Shown here piece after piece: positions 41,877 to 53,910 of a DNA stretch of 64,000 nt; position 1 is the first letter of the stretch, and each line of letters opens with the position of its first letter. The notes below the pieces were generated by a model. That model made no database searches and was not told the origin of the DNA. It worked only from the letters and a program-made list of their open reading frames with translations. The stretch spans positions 243,501 through 307,500 of the forward strand of contig CAJNDT010002035.1 in the NCBI GenBank assembly GCA_905221615.1, given 5' to 3'. The position numbers and the translations under genes are program-made. The stretch comes from Symbiodinium sp. CCMP2592. Taxonomy: Eukaryota > Sar > Dinophyceae > Suessiales > Symbiodiniaceae.

Positions 41877-42130
41877 TCAGTTGGCACGAGGTTGCTCAAG
41901 TACTACATGCATAAGCGACACACTGCGAGGCTTCTCCGAGTTCCTGGGCGTTCGCTCGCACTGCTTCGTTAACGGGCTGCTCTCACTGCCACTCTTTGGG
42001 ATGGCTTTCACTATTGATGCAGCCCTCGGCTGGCCTGAGTCCAATCGCTGTTCTTCCAGGCGGCCGGCTTCTCCCAAGCCCTCGTTTGCTTCCACTTGCC
42101 TCCTCCGCCTGAAATGCTTGCGCTTTCGGT
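41877..42130 (-). CDS. Charged hypothetical protein in tandem unit 3, altered
   Basis: Acceptor CATCATGCAG|AC at 42130. The frame RKRKHFRRRRQVEANEGLGE then continues as in units 1-2 (AGRLEEQRLDSGQPRAASIV) until the insertion near 41890-41925 replaces the end with MHVVLEQPRAN and a stop at 41877. Possibly a decayed or diverging copy. Confidence 0.4.
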
Positions 42131-42532
42131 CTGCATGATGATAAGGCCTCAAACCCGTGAGTCCACAATCCTCTGCCGACGCACTGTAAAGTCCTAAACC
42201 TTCAACCCAAAGCCACAAAACCGGAAACAGTCAATGCTTGACCTGCCGGCTTCCATTTGTCCGTGGTGTCTGTCCAATCCTTCCCGGAGCTGCCTCGCGT
42301 TGTAACTAAACTGCGAAGAAGAACCACGGCTAGACTAAACGTGCTAGTATAACAACAATGAGAAAGTGTAACACTCCTTCTAGCCTGTGCCATGGTGATC
42401 TTATCATAAGTGTCATTACCGCTTTCCTATCCCTTCGCATTTCAGTGGGGCGGCTGGGCTGTTCCCCTGTGGCCACGCTTAATGCTGTTCTTGGGTTTTT
42501 CTTAGCTTTTCTTAATACTAAGAGGCCGTGGC

Positions 42533-43134
42533 AATAGCAGCAGCAGCAGCAGCAGCAACAGCAACAGCCACAACCACAAGAGAACAACAACAACAACCAC
42601 AACCACAACCACAACCACAACCACAACCACAACCAACAACCAACAAACAACAAACAACAAACAACAAACAACAAACAACAAACAACAAACAACAAACAAC
42701 AAACAACAAACAGCAACAACAACAAACACACAAACAAACAAACAAACAAACAAACAAACAACAAACAACAACAAGCAACAACAAACGACAACAACAAACA
42801 ACAGTCAGCAACAACAAGCAACAACAAAAACATCAATTACACCACCAACAACAACATCAAAAACACCAGCAGCAACAACAACAACAGCAGCGGCAACAAC
42901 AGCAGCAGCAACAACAACAACAAACAAACAACAAACAACAACAAACGACAACAACAAACAAAAACCAGCAACAACAGGCAAAAGAACATCAATTACACCA
43001 CCAACAATAACAACAGCAACAGCAACCACAACAGCAACAACAACCACAACCAAAACCAACAAACAGCAACAACAACAACAACAACAACAAACAGAAAACA
43101 AACAAAAAACAAACAAAAAACAAACACCAACACC

Positions 43135-43196
<62 letters not shown>

Positions 43197-43198
43197 CC

Positions 43199-43239
<41 letters not shown>

Positions 43240-43264
43240 AACAACAACAACAACAACAACAACC

Positions 43265-43355
<91 letters not shown>

Positions 43356-43412
43356 ACAACAAACCACAAACCACAAACAACAAACAACAAACAACAAACA
43401 ACAAACAACAAC
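42533..43412. repeat. Very long CAA-type repeat array with CGA block
   Basis: About 880 bp of (CAA)n, (ACAAC/ACAAA)n, (CAGCAA)n and, at 43200-43240, (CGA)n. One strand is almost pure purine-plus-C without T. It yields a 292-codon Val/Cys/Leu frame and others that are artefacts. Confidence 0.96.
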
Positions 43413-43555
43413 AGGGTACAAACCACAACTGCAGCCCCGTCAACCCATATATCTGCTTCTTGACTGTACATTCGGTAGAGACAAAAACAGGAGCCCCGTC
43501 ATGTTGTTTTACCCCAACAACAACAACACAGTGCCTATGGTTGCCTGTGATGTAT

Positions 43556-44020
43556 ACTGTCTGGTGTGTATTTTCAATGGATTTAATGCGTATTTCACTG
43601 GATTTGGTGTGTATTTCCATGGTTTTTCGCGTGTATTTCGGTGGATTTGGTGTGTATTTCACTGGATTTGGTGTGTGTGTCAATGATATTGGTGTGTATT
43701 TTCAATAGATTTGGTTTGTATTTCAATGGATTTGGTGTGTGTTTTAATTGAAGTTTATGTGTATTTCAGTGGATTTAATGTGCATTTCAATCGATTTGGT
43801 GTGTATTTCAGTGGACTTGGTGTGTATTTCAATGGATTTGGTGTGTATGTCAATGGATTTGTTGTGTATGTCAATGGATTTGGTGTGCATTTCAATGGAT
43901 TTGGTGCGTATTTCAATGGATTTGGTGTCTATGTCAATGGATTTGGTGTGTATTTGGTGTGTGTTTCAGTGGAAATGATTTTGGTGTGTATTTTCAATGG
44001 ATTTGGTGTGCATTTCAATT
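43556..44020 (+). repeat. 21 bp minisatellite
   Basis: About 20 variant copies of 'ggatttggtgtgtatttcaat'-like units (21 bp). Because 21 is a multiple of three, all frames show a 7-residue period such as MDLVCIS, and a 165-codon ORF crosses it. Low-complexity DNA is the simpler reading. Confidence 0.9.
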
Positions 44021-44215
44021 CCCCACTGTGCAGATTATGCATTTGCGAGGCCTGTGCAAACTACTGTATAGCAACTGGTAACTATAGTTTTGAGTGTACG
44101 GGTATCCAACGCAAACCCCTCAAAATTCCAGACAAGCCCTTCCAACACCCATTAGAACCCCTTCTGGATTTCGCAGATTCCTTTTCCTGTGGTGGAAATG
44201 TGGTGTAATGTGGAC

Positions 44216-44391
44216 GGTTGTTGTAAAGGGGGGGGGGTCAAAACAACAGACGGGGTTCCAGTTTTTGCCTCTACAACGAGGGGTAGAGACAAAGTCCTGA
44301 TTTCAATGGTGCCTTTGTCTCTACCCCCTGTAGTAGAGGCAAAAACTGGAGCCCCGTCTGTTGTTTTGACCCCCCCCCCTTTACAACAACC
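44216..44391. mobile_element. 176 bp foldback/MITE-like element with ~78 bp TIRs
   Basis: Left arm from 'ggttgttgtaaagggg' to 'ggtagagacaaag' and a near-perfect inverted right arm enclose only about 20 bp. A diverged solo arm lies at 43479-43516 ('gagccccgtcatgttg'), so the family has at least one relic nearby. Confidence 0.8.
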
Positions 44392-44640
44392 ACCCAGCCT
44401 AGACCGCATTTCTATCATGGGGCAGTTGCTGTGTAAACCATGGCTTGCACTTCCCAAAACACTACAGGCACCCTATGCGGTCGCCGGAAGCATTCCCAAT
44501 TGCTTCTAATTAACAACAAGTACGGGCCGCAGTTTTTGTTTTTGTCTGTACCAACAACAACAATGACAGCAATGGCAACAATCGCAACAATGACAAGGAT
44601 ATTGACGTGATGATATCCAGCGCAACCATGAGACCAACAG

Positions 44641-44682
44641 GTGTGTGTGTGTGTGTGTGTGCGCGTGTGCGCGTGTGCGCGG
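44641..44682. repeat. (GT)n microsatellite
   Basis: GT/GC dinucleotide run. 44400-45280 around it has no supportable gene. Confidence 0.9.
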
Positions 44683-45285
44683 AAAACTTCTCGAAGCTAT
44701 GTGAAGACGAGAAGAATGCCATCAGAAACTGTGCACATTATACAGCAATGAGGTAATGCAGTGCTTCAACCAATGTTTCTTGACCATCTACAACAATACT
44801 ATATGCAATTTCGAGCTGCAGTGGATTTCTGGCGACAGTAGGGAAGTTCGTTCTGCCACCTGGCCTCTCGGCGCACGCTCCGGCTGCCCGTCCCAAGACT
44901 CGTCCTTCTCGCCCTGCAAAGCCAACGTAGTGAGGCTTTGGACGAGTTCATGTGGACGCAGTCACATACGAACGCTTGCATATGCCTACCTGCATCTGTT
45001 CATATGTATGCGCAGGCAAAAACATAGACAACACACATAATGAATGCAGACCACCTTCTGTGCCCACATGCATGTACACAAGTTGGACGGCGGGCTGGAA
45101 CAAGCTTCAGCACTTGGCTAGAGACTGCAGGCTAAGCACTTCCCCAAAACATGCTTGACGCTCGAAACGCCCGAACGGTTTCAAGGACGGCACCTTCGCT
45201 GGCACAGACTCCTTCTCGATGAAATCGTCCGTGAAGGTGTCCTCAATACAAATAGCACATGCCTCACTCTTGAACAACACCCACC

Positions 45286-45462
45286 ACCACAACCACATTC
45301 ACAACAACCACAGCAACAACCACAACCGCAGCAATTACCACAGCTACGGCTACAACTACGACTGCTACTACAACTGCTACTGCTCCTGCTACTCCTACTC
45401 CCACTCCTCCTGCTGCTGCTGCGACGACTCCGATAACTACAACTAAGACAACAGCTGCTGCT

Positions 45463-45498
<36 letters not shown>

Positions 45499-45511
45499 GA
45501 CTACTACTACG

Positions 45512-45563
<52 letters not shown>

Positions 45564-45565
45564 GG
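45286..45565. repeat. CAA/CTA/CTG triplet repeats
   Basis: Mixed triplet repeats ending in (CTA)n. ORFs across it are artefacts. Confidence 0.93.
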
Positions 45566-45835
45566 CTAGCGCGCCCCGAGGCGCCTGGGCGCTTTATGAA
45601 ACACATCTACCGCCACTAAGGGGATTAGCGTAATTTTGCAAAATGCTCAAAGAGCAGGAATTCCAGAAACTACTCGCAGGGCTTAAACTTGTAGTTTCGG
45701 GGTCATTCTTGAGTTTCAGTGTGTATAGTAATGCTGTTTGCTCTGCTGGCAAACGGATCACAACTGTAAAGCCCATGAAGAGTGGCACATGTTTCTTCTG
45801 CGCCGCTGTGCGTGTCACTGCTTCAGTGCTTACAG

Positions 45836-45836
45836 G

Positions 45837-45914
<78 letters not shown>

Positions 45915-45915
45915 G
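45836..45915. repeat. (TAC)n microsatellite at the edge of duplication B
   Basis: About 26 TAC units, ending some 55 bp before the left breakpoint of duplication B. Confidence 0.95.
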
Positions 45916-46449
45916 TACGTAAGTCTATTTCATAAACGGCTGACACGCCTTCTCAGCTGAGATGGCCTGTGTTTCGATCGTATGTCGAAATCAAAACAAA
46001 ACATCTGGATTCTAAGAAGTTTACGACCGCACTGTGAGCTGTCAGAACAAACTATTTGATCTACCGGACGGAGAGTCCGGGCAAACGGCAAACCGCCTTG
46101 TGCCGGATTGCATGCGCATGACATGAAGCACATTGCTCGCCTAAAGGTTTAGGACCTCAAGACTTAGTGTTCTCTATCTCTCGCTCTGCAGGTATTCTGG
46201 TTCGGACTGCATCTATCTTTGGTTTGTGTCTGTCTGAACGTTAACATCACCCACCCACCCCACACTGAATACCCACCAGAACCAGTGGAGAAGCAGGAAA
46301 ACCGCTGAAGAAGCAGGAATACACCAGGTGCTTGGAAGCGCGCTTTGCTGCTACTACGACTACTACTACCACCAGCGCTACCAGTACTACTACTACTTCT
46401 GCTGCTGCTACTACTACTACTCTACTACAACTAGTGGCAGCAGTAGCCA

Positions 46450-46610
46450 GCACAGTCCTATATAGCACTTGCAGGCAATGGTTCAGGCTTTGGAATGGGG
46501 AAGCGTTGGGACGGGGTGTAATAAACAGGACCAGCAAGAACCATCATTCCCCTGACCACTACCACGCCATCAAAACCATCATCCTCCAGCGGCAGCGAAA
46601 CACTATCTCT
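46450..46610 (-). CDS. Exon candidate conserved in both duplicates (copy B)
   Basis: Minus frame SVSLPLEDDGFDGVVVVRGM, MVLAGPVYYTPSQRFPIPKP: the counterpart of 22385-22545, with conservative changes and the same upstream telomere-like tract. Confidence 0.45.
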
Positions 46611-47783
46611 ACCGGTTGCCCAAAGAGTCAGGGCTTAGGGTTTAGGGGGTTGAGCATGTAGGGTTTGTAAGGTCGAAATTACGCGATGGTGCTCCAATCT
46701 TCCTGTCACTAGCGGTTGCACACTCTGTCAACAAAAGCATCAAAAAAAGCCATCGTGATCAATGCAAAGGTCGGGATTGGGGCTCTTGCTGCTGGCGAAC
46801 CTAGTCGGTATCATTGCGTTCGCAGCTGCCTGGACTACTCCCTCAGGGGCTCTGCTAAGGGACAGCTTGCTCGGGGACCTGACCTGAGGCTTCGGCGCGG
46901 GTCTCTTACGAAGCAGCATGTTCTCAAACAGAAATCTTGCAGGGTCCACCATGAGTAAGACAACAAGCTGAGAAACCCAGAATGGCTGGAGGCTGCTGTG
47001 CAAAAACTCGCCCCCAGCAATGAAGCGCAGTGATACAATGATCTCTCCTCCCTTCTACAAGCTTATAACAATTACGGACACATCTCACCACTGGCCCACC
47101 CATATGTGGGCCATCAAACCTGAAACCCGGATCCTCCACGTGCAGCGGCATAGACAATGCAGCCATCTGGAGCAAGGGGAGGCAAGGCTCAGTTCCTTCA
47201 AAGCTGCCCTTCAGGGAAGCACTAGTCACTAGTTCATTGAAACCTGTGTGTCGGATTTGCAGGGTTGCCACAGATGAATACGAAGAGCATGGAAGCTTTC
47301 GGAAGATGCCTGCCGAAAACCCCACATGAAGTCGACCAAAGATTGTGGCTGTACCTTCACTCGTAAGCCACGAGCGTCCTCGGCTAGACTCGGGTAAGTT
47401 CCAACTGTAGGAGGCTTGGGCAGAAGAAGACTTCAGCTTCCTAGGTACTCTCTATCTCAAGTATTCCTACCCGATGTTGTTGTCAAAAGATACGCTTGCA
47501 GCGGATTTGAGTCTCAGAACGCATCTGGAAAGTGAAATTTGGAAGCCAGCCGCCAAGACAACATCCAACCCGAGGAATGACGCAGTCTACACGTTTCGAT
47601 TGCTAGCTGCTACGCCTCACCATATCAGTTAATTCAAACTCCGGCTGGTCTTCATATCTCGGTTCGCTCCTTTTTGTAGTTCTGCCACAGATAGTGGCAG
47701 CCGGAGCATAACACATTAGATCAATCACGGCACTTGATGACAGATCAGAGTCTACTACTGGTTCGACAGCTGGAGTTAGCCGG

Positions 47784-48083
47784 ATGGTAATGGTCTTGCT
47801 GTGTTATGAAGAGCGCCGCATCCGCAATGCAACGATGCTACTGGAAGACTTCTCAGCCCTCAATCCGAGGTTTAATCCAAATCCAAAGCTCCTCAACGCA
47901 AGTAGCATACCTGTCAAACCCACACGCAGCGCCTCCTTAAGCAACCGGATTTTGGTTGCCTGGTTCGCTGCAGCTCTAGCATGGCAAGGGAATTCGGGCG
48001 GATTCAGACTATCACACATAGACAGGCATGTTTCAACAGTCTTACGCTGTAGTCGATACGGTCGATACTTGAAAGCGTCATGA
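47784..48083 (+). CDS. ORF conserved in both duplicates (copy B)
   Basis: Counterpart of 23609-23998, shorter at the 5' end; the core frame is preserved. Confidence 0.35.
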   Translation: MVMVLLCYEERRIRNATMLLEDFSALNPRFNPNPKLLNASSIPVKPTRSASLSNRILVAWFAAALAWQGNSGGFRLSHIDRHVSTVLRCSRYGRYLKAS

Positions 48084-48719
48084 CTCCACTATACTACAAT
48101 AACCCCAATTCTAAGCCGGTTTCACAGCAAGCCTTGGGGAGAAGGCGCACGGCCACCCCAAAAAGCATCGGCTCCTGGCAGTCCAAGACTGGAATTCTCG
48201 AGGTTTGGAGTACAGGTTTGTCTGATGGCTGGATGGCTCTCCCCCTGGGCTGTTGAACAGACTTGACACGGAGACGAATAGAACTGGTGTGCATGACTGC
48301 CCACGGCACATGTACAAATCCACGAATGCTTGAAGTTGAATTATGTCTTGACGTCACGTCTTCAACCACCACAGGCAACGATGTCGTGGCTGCTGCTTCA
48401 CAAGATTCCTGGACATCACACTTAACCCTTCCTTGCCACGACTGGAAACTGCTCAAAGGTGGGAATACACGCTCATTGCCATCCCGTATAACCCTTCTAA
48501 ACTCTAAAGCCCCGAGGCCCCTGCTGCCATGATCGCCATTGACAAAGCTGCTTGCTTGTTTGTCAAGAAGCCCCCTTACTCTTCCAATGTATAGCAATGC
48601 AACACAAAATGGTGACAGCAATAAGCATATGCAAACGACTTCCTATGTGCTTCTTGCAAAACCGGTGGCACTGAGCTTTGAAAGTTGTGCACACAATTGC
48701 ATACGACTAAGCTCTCAGA

Positions 48720-48968
48720 ATGTTGAGCTGTCAGAGTGCCTGGCAACAATGCTTGTGCGCTGCAGTTCCGAGAGTCTGCCAAGACGCTCTTGGGCCGGAA
48801 GCCATTGCGATTTTCATGTTTTCCAGACGGCTGATTGAGCCGAAGGCGGAGTTTAGTGTGCGGTCATGGAAAGAACAGGGCTTCTTGATGGCTCGACTCT
48901 CGACGCCTCCCAGTGCTCCACATGAAGCCTTCATGATGGCTGCCACGCCAAGCGTAGACGCGCTTTAA
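48720..48968 (+). CDS. 82-codon ORF intact in both duplicates (copy B)
   Basis: Counterpart of 24663-24911, full length with a few substitutions. Confidence 0.4.
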   Translation: MLSCQSAWQQCLCAAVPRVCQDALGPEAIAIFMFSRRLIEPKAEFSVRSWKEQGFLMARLSTPPSAPHEAFMMAATPSVDAL

Positions 48969-49659
48969 AGTCTCACAACATCAAAACCTGTTCAGATTCA
49001 TCGCAAAGCTGCTTCTACGCGCTTTCTACACTGCAAGCAAGCATGAAAAAAACGCGCTTTGTGCTTCTAGTGGATTGTTTCGACATCTTCCGGCATCGAG
49101 CCGTTTTCCACAGATCGAGGCGAAAAATGGAAAACCTGTTGCTTTTGAGCAGAAGGATGACCAGCACCATGCAAAGGACGCAACGTTTCGAATAACCCTG
49201 CAAGGACACGCGAACTCATGGCTTGTCTTTTCTCCCCCTAGCCCAGCTCACTTCTTCGCGGAGTTCCTCTGAAGCTCCACTCAGGGATGTTGGAGCTCCC
49301 TGTCTCCGGACAGCGATGCATAGCAAATTCATGTGTAGCTGACCGTGCAGCCGATGTCAAACGTGCAAGAATCCGAACATGAGGCGCTGTGAGGCTCCGC
49401 GGCTTACACGTAAGTTGCAAAGAGGGCCTGTCGGCATTAGCAACATCGAACTTCCGGCCGACTCGGCAGCGGACCCTCACAGCCTGGAAAATGAGGACAA
49501 ATGACGTTCTTACGTCCCGAGATGTCACGAGACCTGAGCTAATACACAACATCAACAATCTTGTACCTGTGCTGGGGTCTGGAGTGAACAACCCTCCTGC
49601 CCAGTAAACTTAAAGCAGAAGCGCCAGCTTGATGAAAGCAGCAAGAGCGACAGCACCAG

Positions 49660-50085
49660 CCACAACGACATTGACGACGACGACAACAACAACAACAACA
49701 ATAACAACAACTACAACTACAACTACAACTACAACAACAACAACAACAACCACCACAACCGCAACCGCAACGGGCAAGGACAAGGGCAAAGACAAGAGCA
49801 ATAATCAGCAACGCAGCAGCAACGAAAACAAAAGAAGACTAGCAACAACACGAAGAAGGGCGACCGCCTTAGCAAAGCCAGCTAAACCCAATATATGGCA
49901 GCCTAGTGGTACGTCGTCGTGGTGGCAGTGGCAGTGGCAGTGGCAGATGGCAGATGGCAGATGGCAGATGGCAGATGGCAGATGGCAGATGGCAGATGGC
50001 AGATGGCAGATGGCAGATGGCAGTGGCAGTGGCTGTGGCTGTGGCTGTGGCTGTGGCTGTGGCAGTGGCAGTCGTAGTAGTAGTC

Positions 50086-50122
<37 letters not shown>

Positions 50123-50335
50123 CTGTAGCTGTAGCTGTAGCTGTAGCTGTAGCTGTAGCTGTAGCTGTAGCTGTAGCTGTAGCTGTAGCTGTAGCTGTAG
50201 CAGCAGCAGCAGCAGCAGTCGCAGCAGCAACAATCCCACAGCAGTCGCAGCAGCAGCAGCAGTCGCAGCAGCAGCAGCAGTTGCAGTAGCAGTAGCAGTA
50301 GCAGTAGCAGTTAGAAACATCTAGCAGTAGTGGTA
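49660..50335. repeat. Compound tandem-repeat block
   Basis: Successive arrays: (ACA)n, (GGCAGAT)n at 49925-50020, (GGCTGT)n, (GTA)n, (GTAGCT)n at 50120-50200, (CAG)n. One frame is open for 231 codons only because of the repeats. Confidence 0.95.
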
Positions 50336-50689
50336 ATCAAGGAATTTCGGAAGCCGAGGAAACGCCAAGCTCAATGAACCGAGGCTGCCACAAGTGGCCA
50401 CGTCCGAAGAAAGCTTGGAAGTCCTCTCTTCAATATACTACGGCACGCTACAATATTCCATAATATCTCAAGGCATACTGAAGTACGTATATCATAATAC
50501 GCAATATTTTGCACACAGTCATGTAAGCTAGCTCCAAACAGGAAGAAAACTGTTGCAAAAGCTCAGTGCTGCAATGCTCCCAATGTTCGAAGGAAGCCCG
50601 GCAAGTGTGCTGCTGGGGACCAACTTCAAGTTTTGTGAGCCCTGCCTGGTATGCACTGCTGCTCGGACTTGCCCGTTTTGCGGTTTCTA

Positions 50690-51270
50690 TAGGTTTATGG
50701 ATAATATAGGTTCGGGGTTTCTATAGGTTTATGGATAATCTACGTAAGTTTGGTGGTTCTATAGGTGTTTTTTGCTGCTACTTTGTTCAGGTGTCTTGTC
50801 GTTTCGGTGTCTTTAGGGTTTGGGGATTCGACCTTAAGTTTCACGGGGCGCATTGTACAAGTGAAGTAAGTAAGCTCTAAGGCCACCAGTGAGAAAAAGC
50901 CGATCGAACAACTGCAGGCTCGTAGTCCTCGCGGAAGATACGCCAGCTCCGAGTCGTTATCTCACTTGCCGGCGTCTGCGTCCAGTGGGACTGTGGCCAG
51001 TCCTCGCTCGGTTTGCAGCATGCCATAGCATGGCATGACGAGTACAGTATGCCATGCAAAACCATCCCATACCGACGTACACCATAGTATACCAAGTCAT
51101 TGTATGCATGGCTGCACGATACTTCCCGAAACCATAAGTGAGTACCGGAGTATGCTAAAGTGCGCTGGAATATGCTAGAGTATACTAGACCATAATGAAG
51201 CATACTGGAACATATGAAAGTATACTAAAGACGAAAGTATACAAGAGTTTACAAGAGTATCCCCTAGCAT
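50690..51270. repeat. Degenerate short-period repeats
   Basis: 50690-50830 has 'gtttctataggtttatgga' repeated, then a TTTAGGG-like patch. 51000-51260 is built from variants of 'agtatactaaag' and 'gtatgccat'. No gene seen. Confidence 0.6.
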
Positions 51271-51522
51271 ACTCCAGCCTTTATCTACTGGAATCAACGA
51301 GGTGATGGCACTGCTGCCTGTTGCCTATGTTGTCACAAGGGCTTACCTTGCATCATCGCCCCAGTCTTGAGGGAAGTCTTCATGGCTAGAAACGACGGAA
51401 ATTCTCAAGAAGCTCCACCCTCTTCCGTGCAAAGCATTGCAAGCTGCAGTAAACTCTACCATAAAGAACAGACTATGTAGCATGGAACTGTGCATATGTA
51501 TGTGTTTATATATGTATATATG

Positions 51523-51524
<2 letters not shown>

Positions 51525-51580
<56 letters not shown>

Positions 51581-51582
51581 GA
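51525..51582. repeat. (TA)n and (TGTA)n microsatellite
   Basis: A TATA run passing into TGTA units. Confidence 0.93.
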
Positions 51583-51739
51583 GCAGCAAACAGCAAATGT
51601 TTCGCCCTTGGCTTGCCGGCGGCCTTGTAAAGACATGCTTGTGCTCAAAGCCTCGCTGCTTGAGTGACGACTTCCAATCCAGCTTGAAAACACGTGCACT
51701 TGAGATCCCTCCGTTTTTGCGACGCAGCATACCGCAAAG

Positions 51740-53910
51740 AAACGAAAATCTCAAGCATTCGCTTGTCAAGCTCTGGCAGAAGTTGTCTTTTCTGTCACTG
51801 GTAACTACTGCACACCTGAAACATTCTGAAACCATGGAAAACAATCCTCCGCGGCCGAGGAAGTCTTGCCCGCTAAGGGTCGCAGCGCAATGGCAGCCAA
51901 GGCTCCCCAGGCCACCTCGTTTCACGTTTCATGCAACTTGGCTGCTCTCCCAAACCGGTGCTCCTGTAGCCGGGCCACTCCCTCTCCATCCCCGTTCCAT
52001 GTATGCAAGATACCCAGGCAGTTCGGAAGCAGTCGCTGATGCTTTGGGGACGCGCGGGCACCTTACGACATAATTCGCCTCAAACAGAGCTAGAGTCAAG
52101 AGGTAAGTAAGTGCAAGCAGGGGTTAAAGGCTTGGGAGCGACAGCGACCGCGACCGAGCCGGACGTGCCAGACCACCACTTCTCAGCGAATGGCGCGCGC
52201 TTCCGATCCAAGACCCCTGTGCAGGAGGCCTCTTCATGGTCGGCTCTTTTGCAGAAGCCACAGAACACTGAACACAGACCACACATCACGCCGCACAATC
52301 AAACGCGGGAAGGGGCCTGCAGGCGCAGTCAAGGTAAGGTCCCTGTGCAATAAAAGCTCCACGAGACCCCTGCGAGAACATCCGCTTCGTCCACACAATG
52401 CCGGCTGGTTGAAGCCTGGACGCAGAATGTGTCATTTGAGGTCTGCCCATAGATGAAGCGTGGTTTGTGGTTTTGTGGTCTGTCAGGCTTGAGGGATGTG
52501 GCGGTTTTAGAACACTCGGATGTCGTTTCCTTTCGGCCCTGAGTTCAAGCCCTGGGGATTGGGAACAATGGGTTCGTATGTTGCGTGGGGTGAGCTTTGG
52601 TGCCTGAGCCTGCGGATTCACCTTCTTGCGGGTTTATAGTAGGAGTGAAGTTGAGGGATCTGATACACTTTATTTAAATATTTAAGCCTGACGTTGAAGG
52701 TCAAACAACCTGTCATCCGCAATCACCGATCTGTTCCCTCAGCCCGAAGCCCAAAACCCGGAAACCCCTAAAACTAAAGCCCCTGCAGCGCCGGCTGGAA
52801 GACACGAGCACTTGAGATTTGTGGTGCTTATGAATGTCAAAGGACTGAAAATCTCTAGCATTCGCGAGTCAAACTCTCGCAGAAGTTGTCTTTGTTGCTA
52901 CTGAGAACTACTGCACATCGGAAACCATGGAAAATAATCCTCAGCGTCTACGACGGAGGAAATCTGGTCCGAAGCCCTCCGAGGTGCATGCGCAGCGTCG
53001 CAGCTGCCACACAGGCCAAGACTCCCTAGGTTCCAACAATCTGAAACGACTGCAATGTACCGGCCAGCTCGTTTCATGTTTCACGCCACTTGGCTGCTCC
53101 CCCCAACCAGTGCTTCTCGCAGCAGCTGCTGTTTACAGTTAGCCGAGCTACTCCTTCTCCCTCGGTTTCGTGTGTACAAGATCCGGACGCAGTCGCTAGT
53201 AAGTACTTCAGGGACGAATGTCACCTTACTTACGACGCCGTGTCAAGCGGGGCTAGAGGCACCTGCAAGCAGGGAGTACAGGCTTGTGACCGCGACCGAG
53301 CCGGACGTGCCGAAAATCTCAAGCATTAGCATTCGCTTGTCAAGCTCTTGCAGAAGTTGCCTTTGTTGCTATTGGTAATTACTGCACACCTGAAACATTC
53401 TGAAACCACGGGAAACAATCCTCCGCGACCGAGGAAGTCTTGCCCGAAGCCCACCGAGGTCCATGCTAAGGGTCGCAGCGCAATGGCAGCCAAGGCTCCC
53501 CAGGCCACCTCGTTTCACGTTTCATGCAACTTGGCTGCTCTCCCAAACCGGTGTTCCTGTAGCCGGGCTACTCCCTCTCCATCCCCGTTCCATGTATGCA
53601 AGATACCCAGGCAGTTCGGAAGCAGTCGCTGATGCTTTGGGGACGCGCGGGCACCTTACGACATAATTCGCCTCAAACAGAGCTAGAGTCAAGAGGTAAG
53701 TAAGTGCAAGCAGGGGTAAAAGGCTTGGGAGCGACAGCGACCGCGACCGAGCCGGACGTGCCAGACCACCACTTCTCAGCGAATGGCGCGCGCTTCCGAT
53801 CCAAGACCCCTGTGCAGGAGGCCTCTTCATGGTCGGCTCTTTTGCAGAAGCTACAGAACACTGAACACAGACTCCACATCACGCCGCACAATCAAACGGT
53901 CCGTGTGCAA
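51740..53910 (+). repeat. Three local copies of a ~0.55 kb repeat
   Basis: Copies at about 51740-52310, 52800-53330 (diverged) and 53325-53910 share 'gcattcgcttgtcaagct', 'gaaaccatggaaaacaatcc', the 'ggccacctcgtttcacg' block and the 'gaccgcgaccgagccggacg' block. The first and third are nearly identical from 51838 and 53410 on. Plus frames recur in them (for example ATATATEPDVPDHHFSANGA and RFRSKTPVQEASSWSALLQK), suggesting a duplicated exon set without an identified product. Confidence 0.8.

Larger units (their letters stand above)
37575..42135. repeat. Three tandem copies of a 1,605 bp unit
   Basis: Units start at about 37575, 39180 and 40785. The first two offsets are exactly 1,605 bp and the units are nearly identical. 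The third is more diverged, has a roughly 33 bp insertion near 41890 and ends early at about 42135. Each unit carries one long minus-strand open frame plus shorter ones, and its own TTTAGGG-like patch. Confidence 0.93.
45970..49542 (+). repeat. 3.6 kb segmental duplication, copy B
   Basis: Same orientation as 21886-25483. Flanked by (TAC)n on the left and by ACA/CAA triplet repeats on the right. Indels include loss or gain in the triplet tract, a 'cactagtcactagttc' insertion near 47220, and single-base shifts that break some ORFs seen in copy A. Confidence 0.92.

Noticed and set aside
42805-43683. 292-codon minus ORF, the longest in the window
   Set aside because: It is the reverse strand of the CAA/CGA repeat array; almost entirely Val/Cys/Leu runs with no domain.
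43711-44208. 165-codon ORF with a 7-residue repeat
   Set aside because: Produced by a 21 bp minisatellite whose length is a multiple of three, so the period is the same in every frame.
49629-50324. 231-codon Thr/Ser/Ala ORF
   Set aside because: Compound tandem repeats; no non-repetitive segment.
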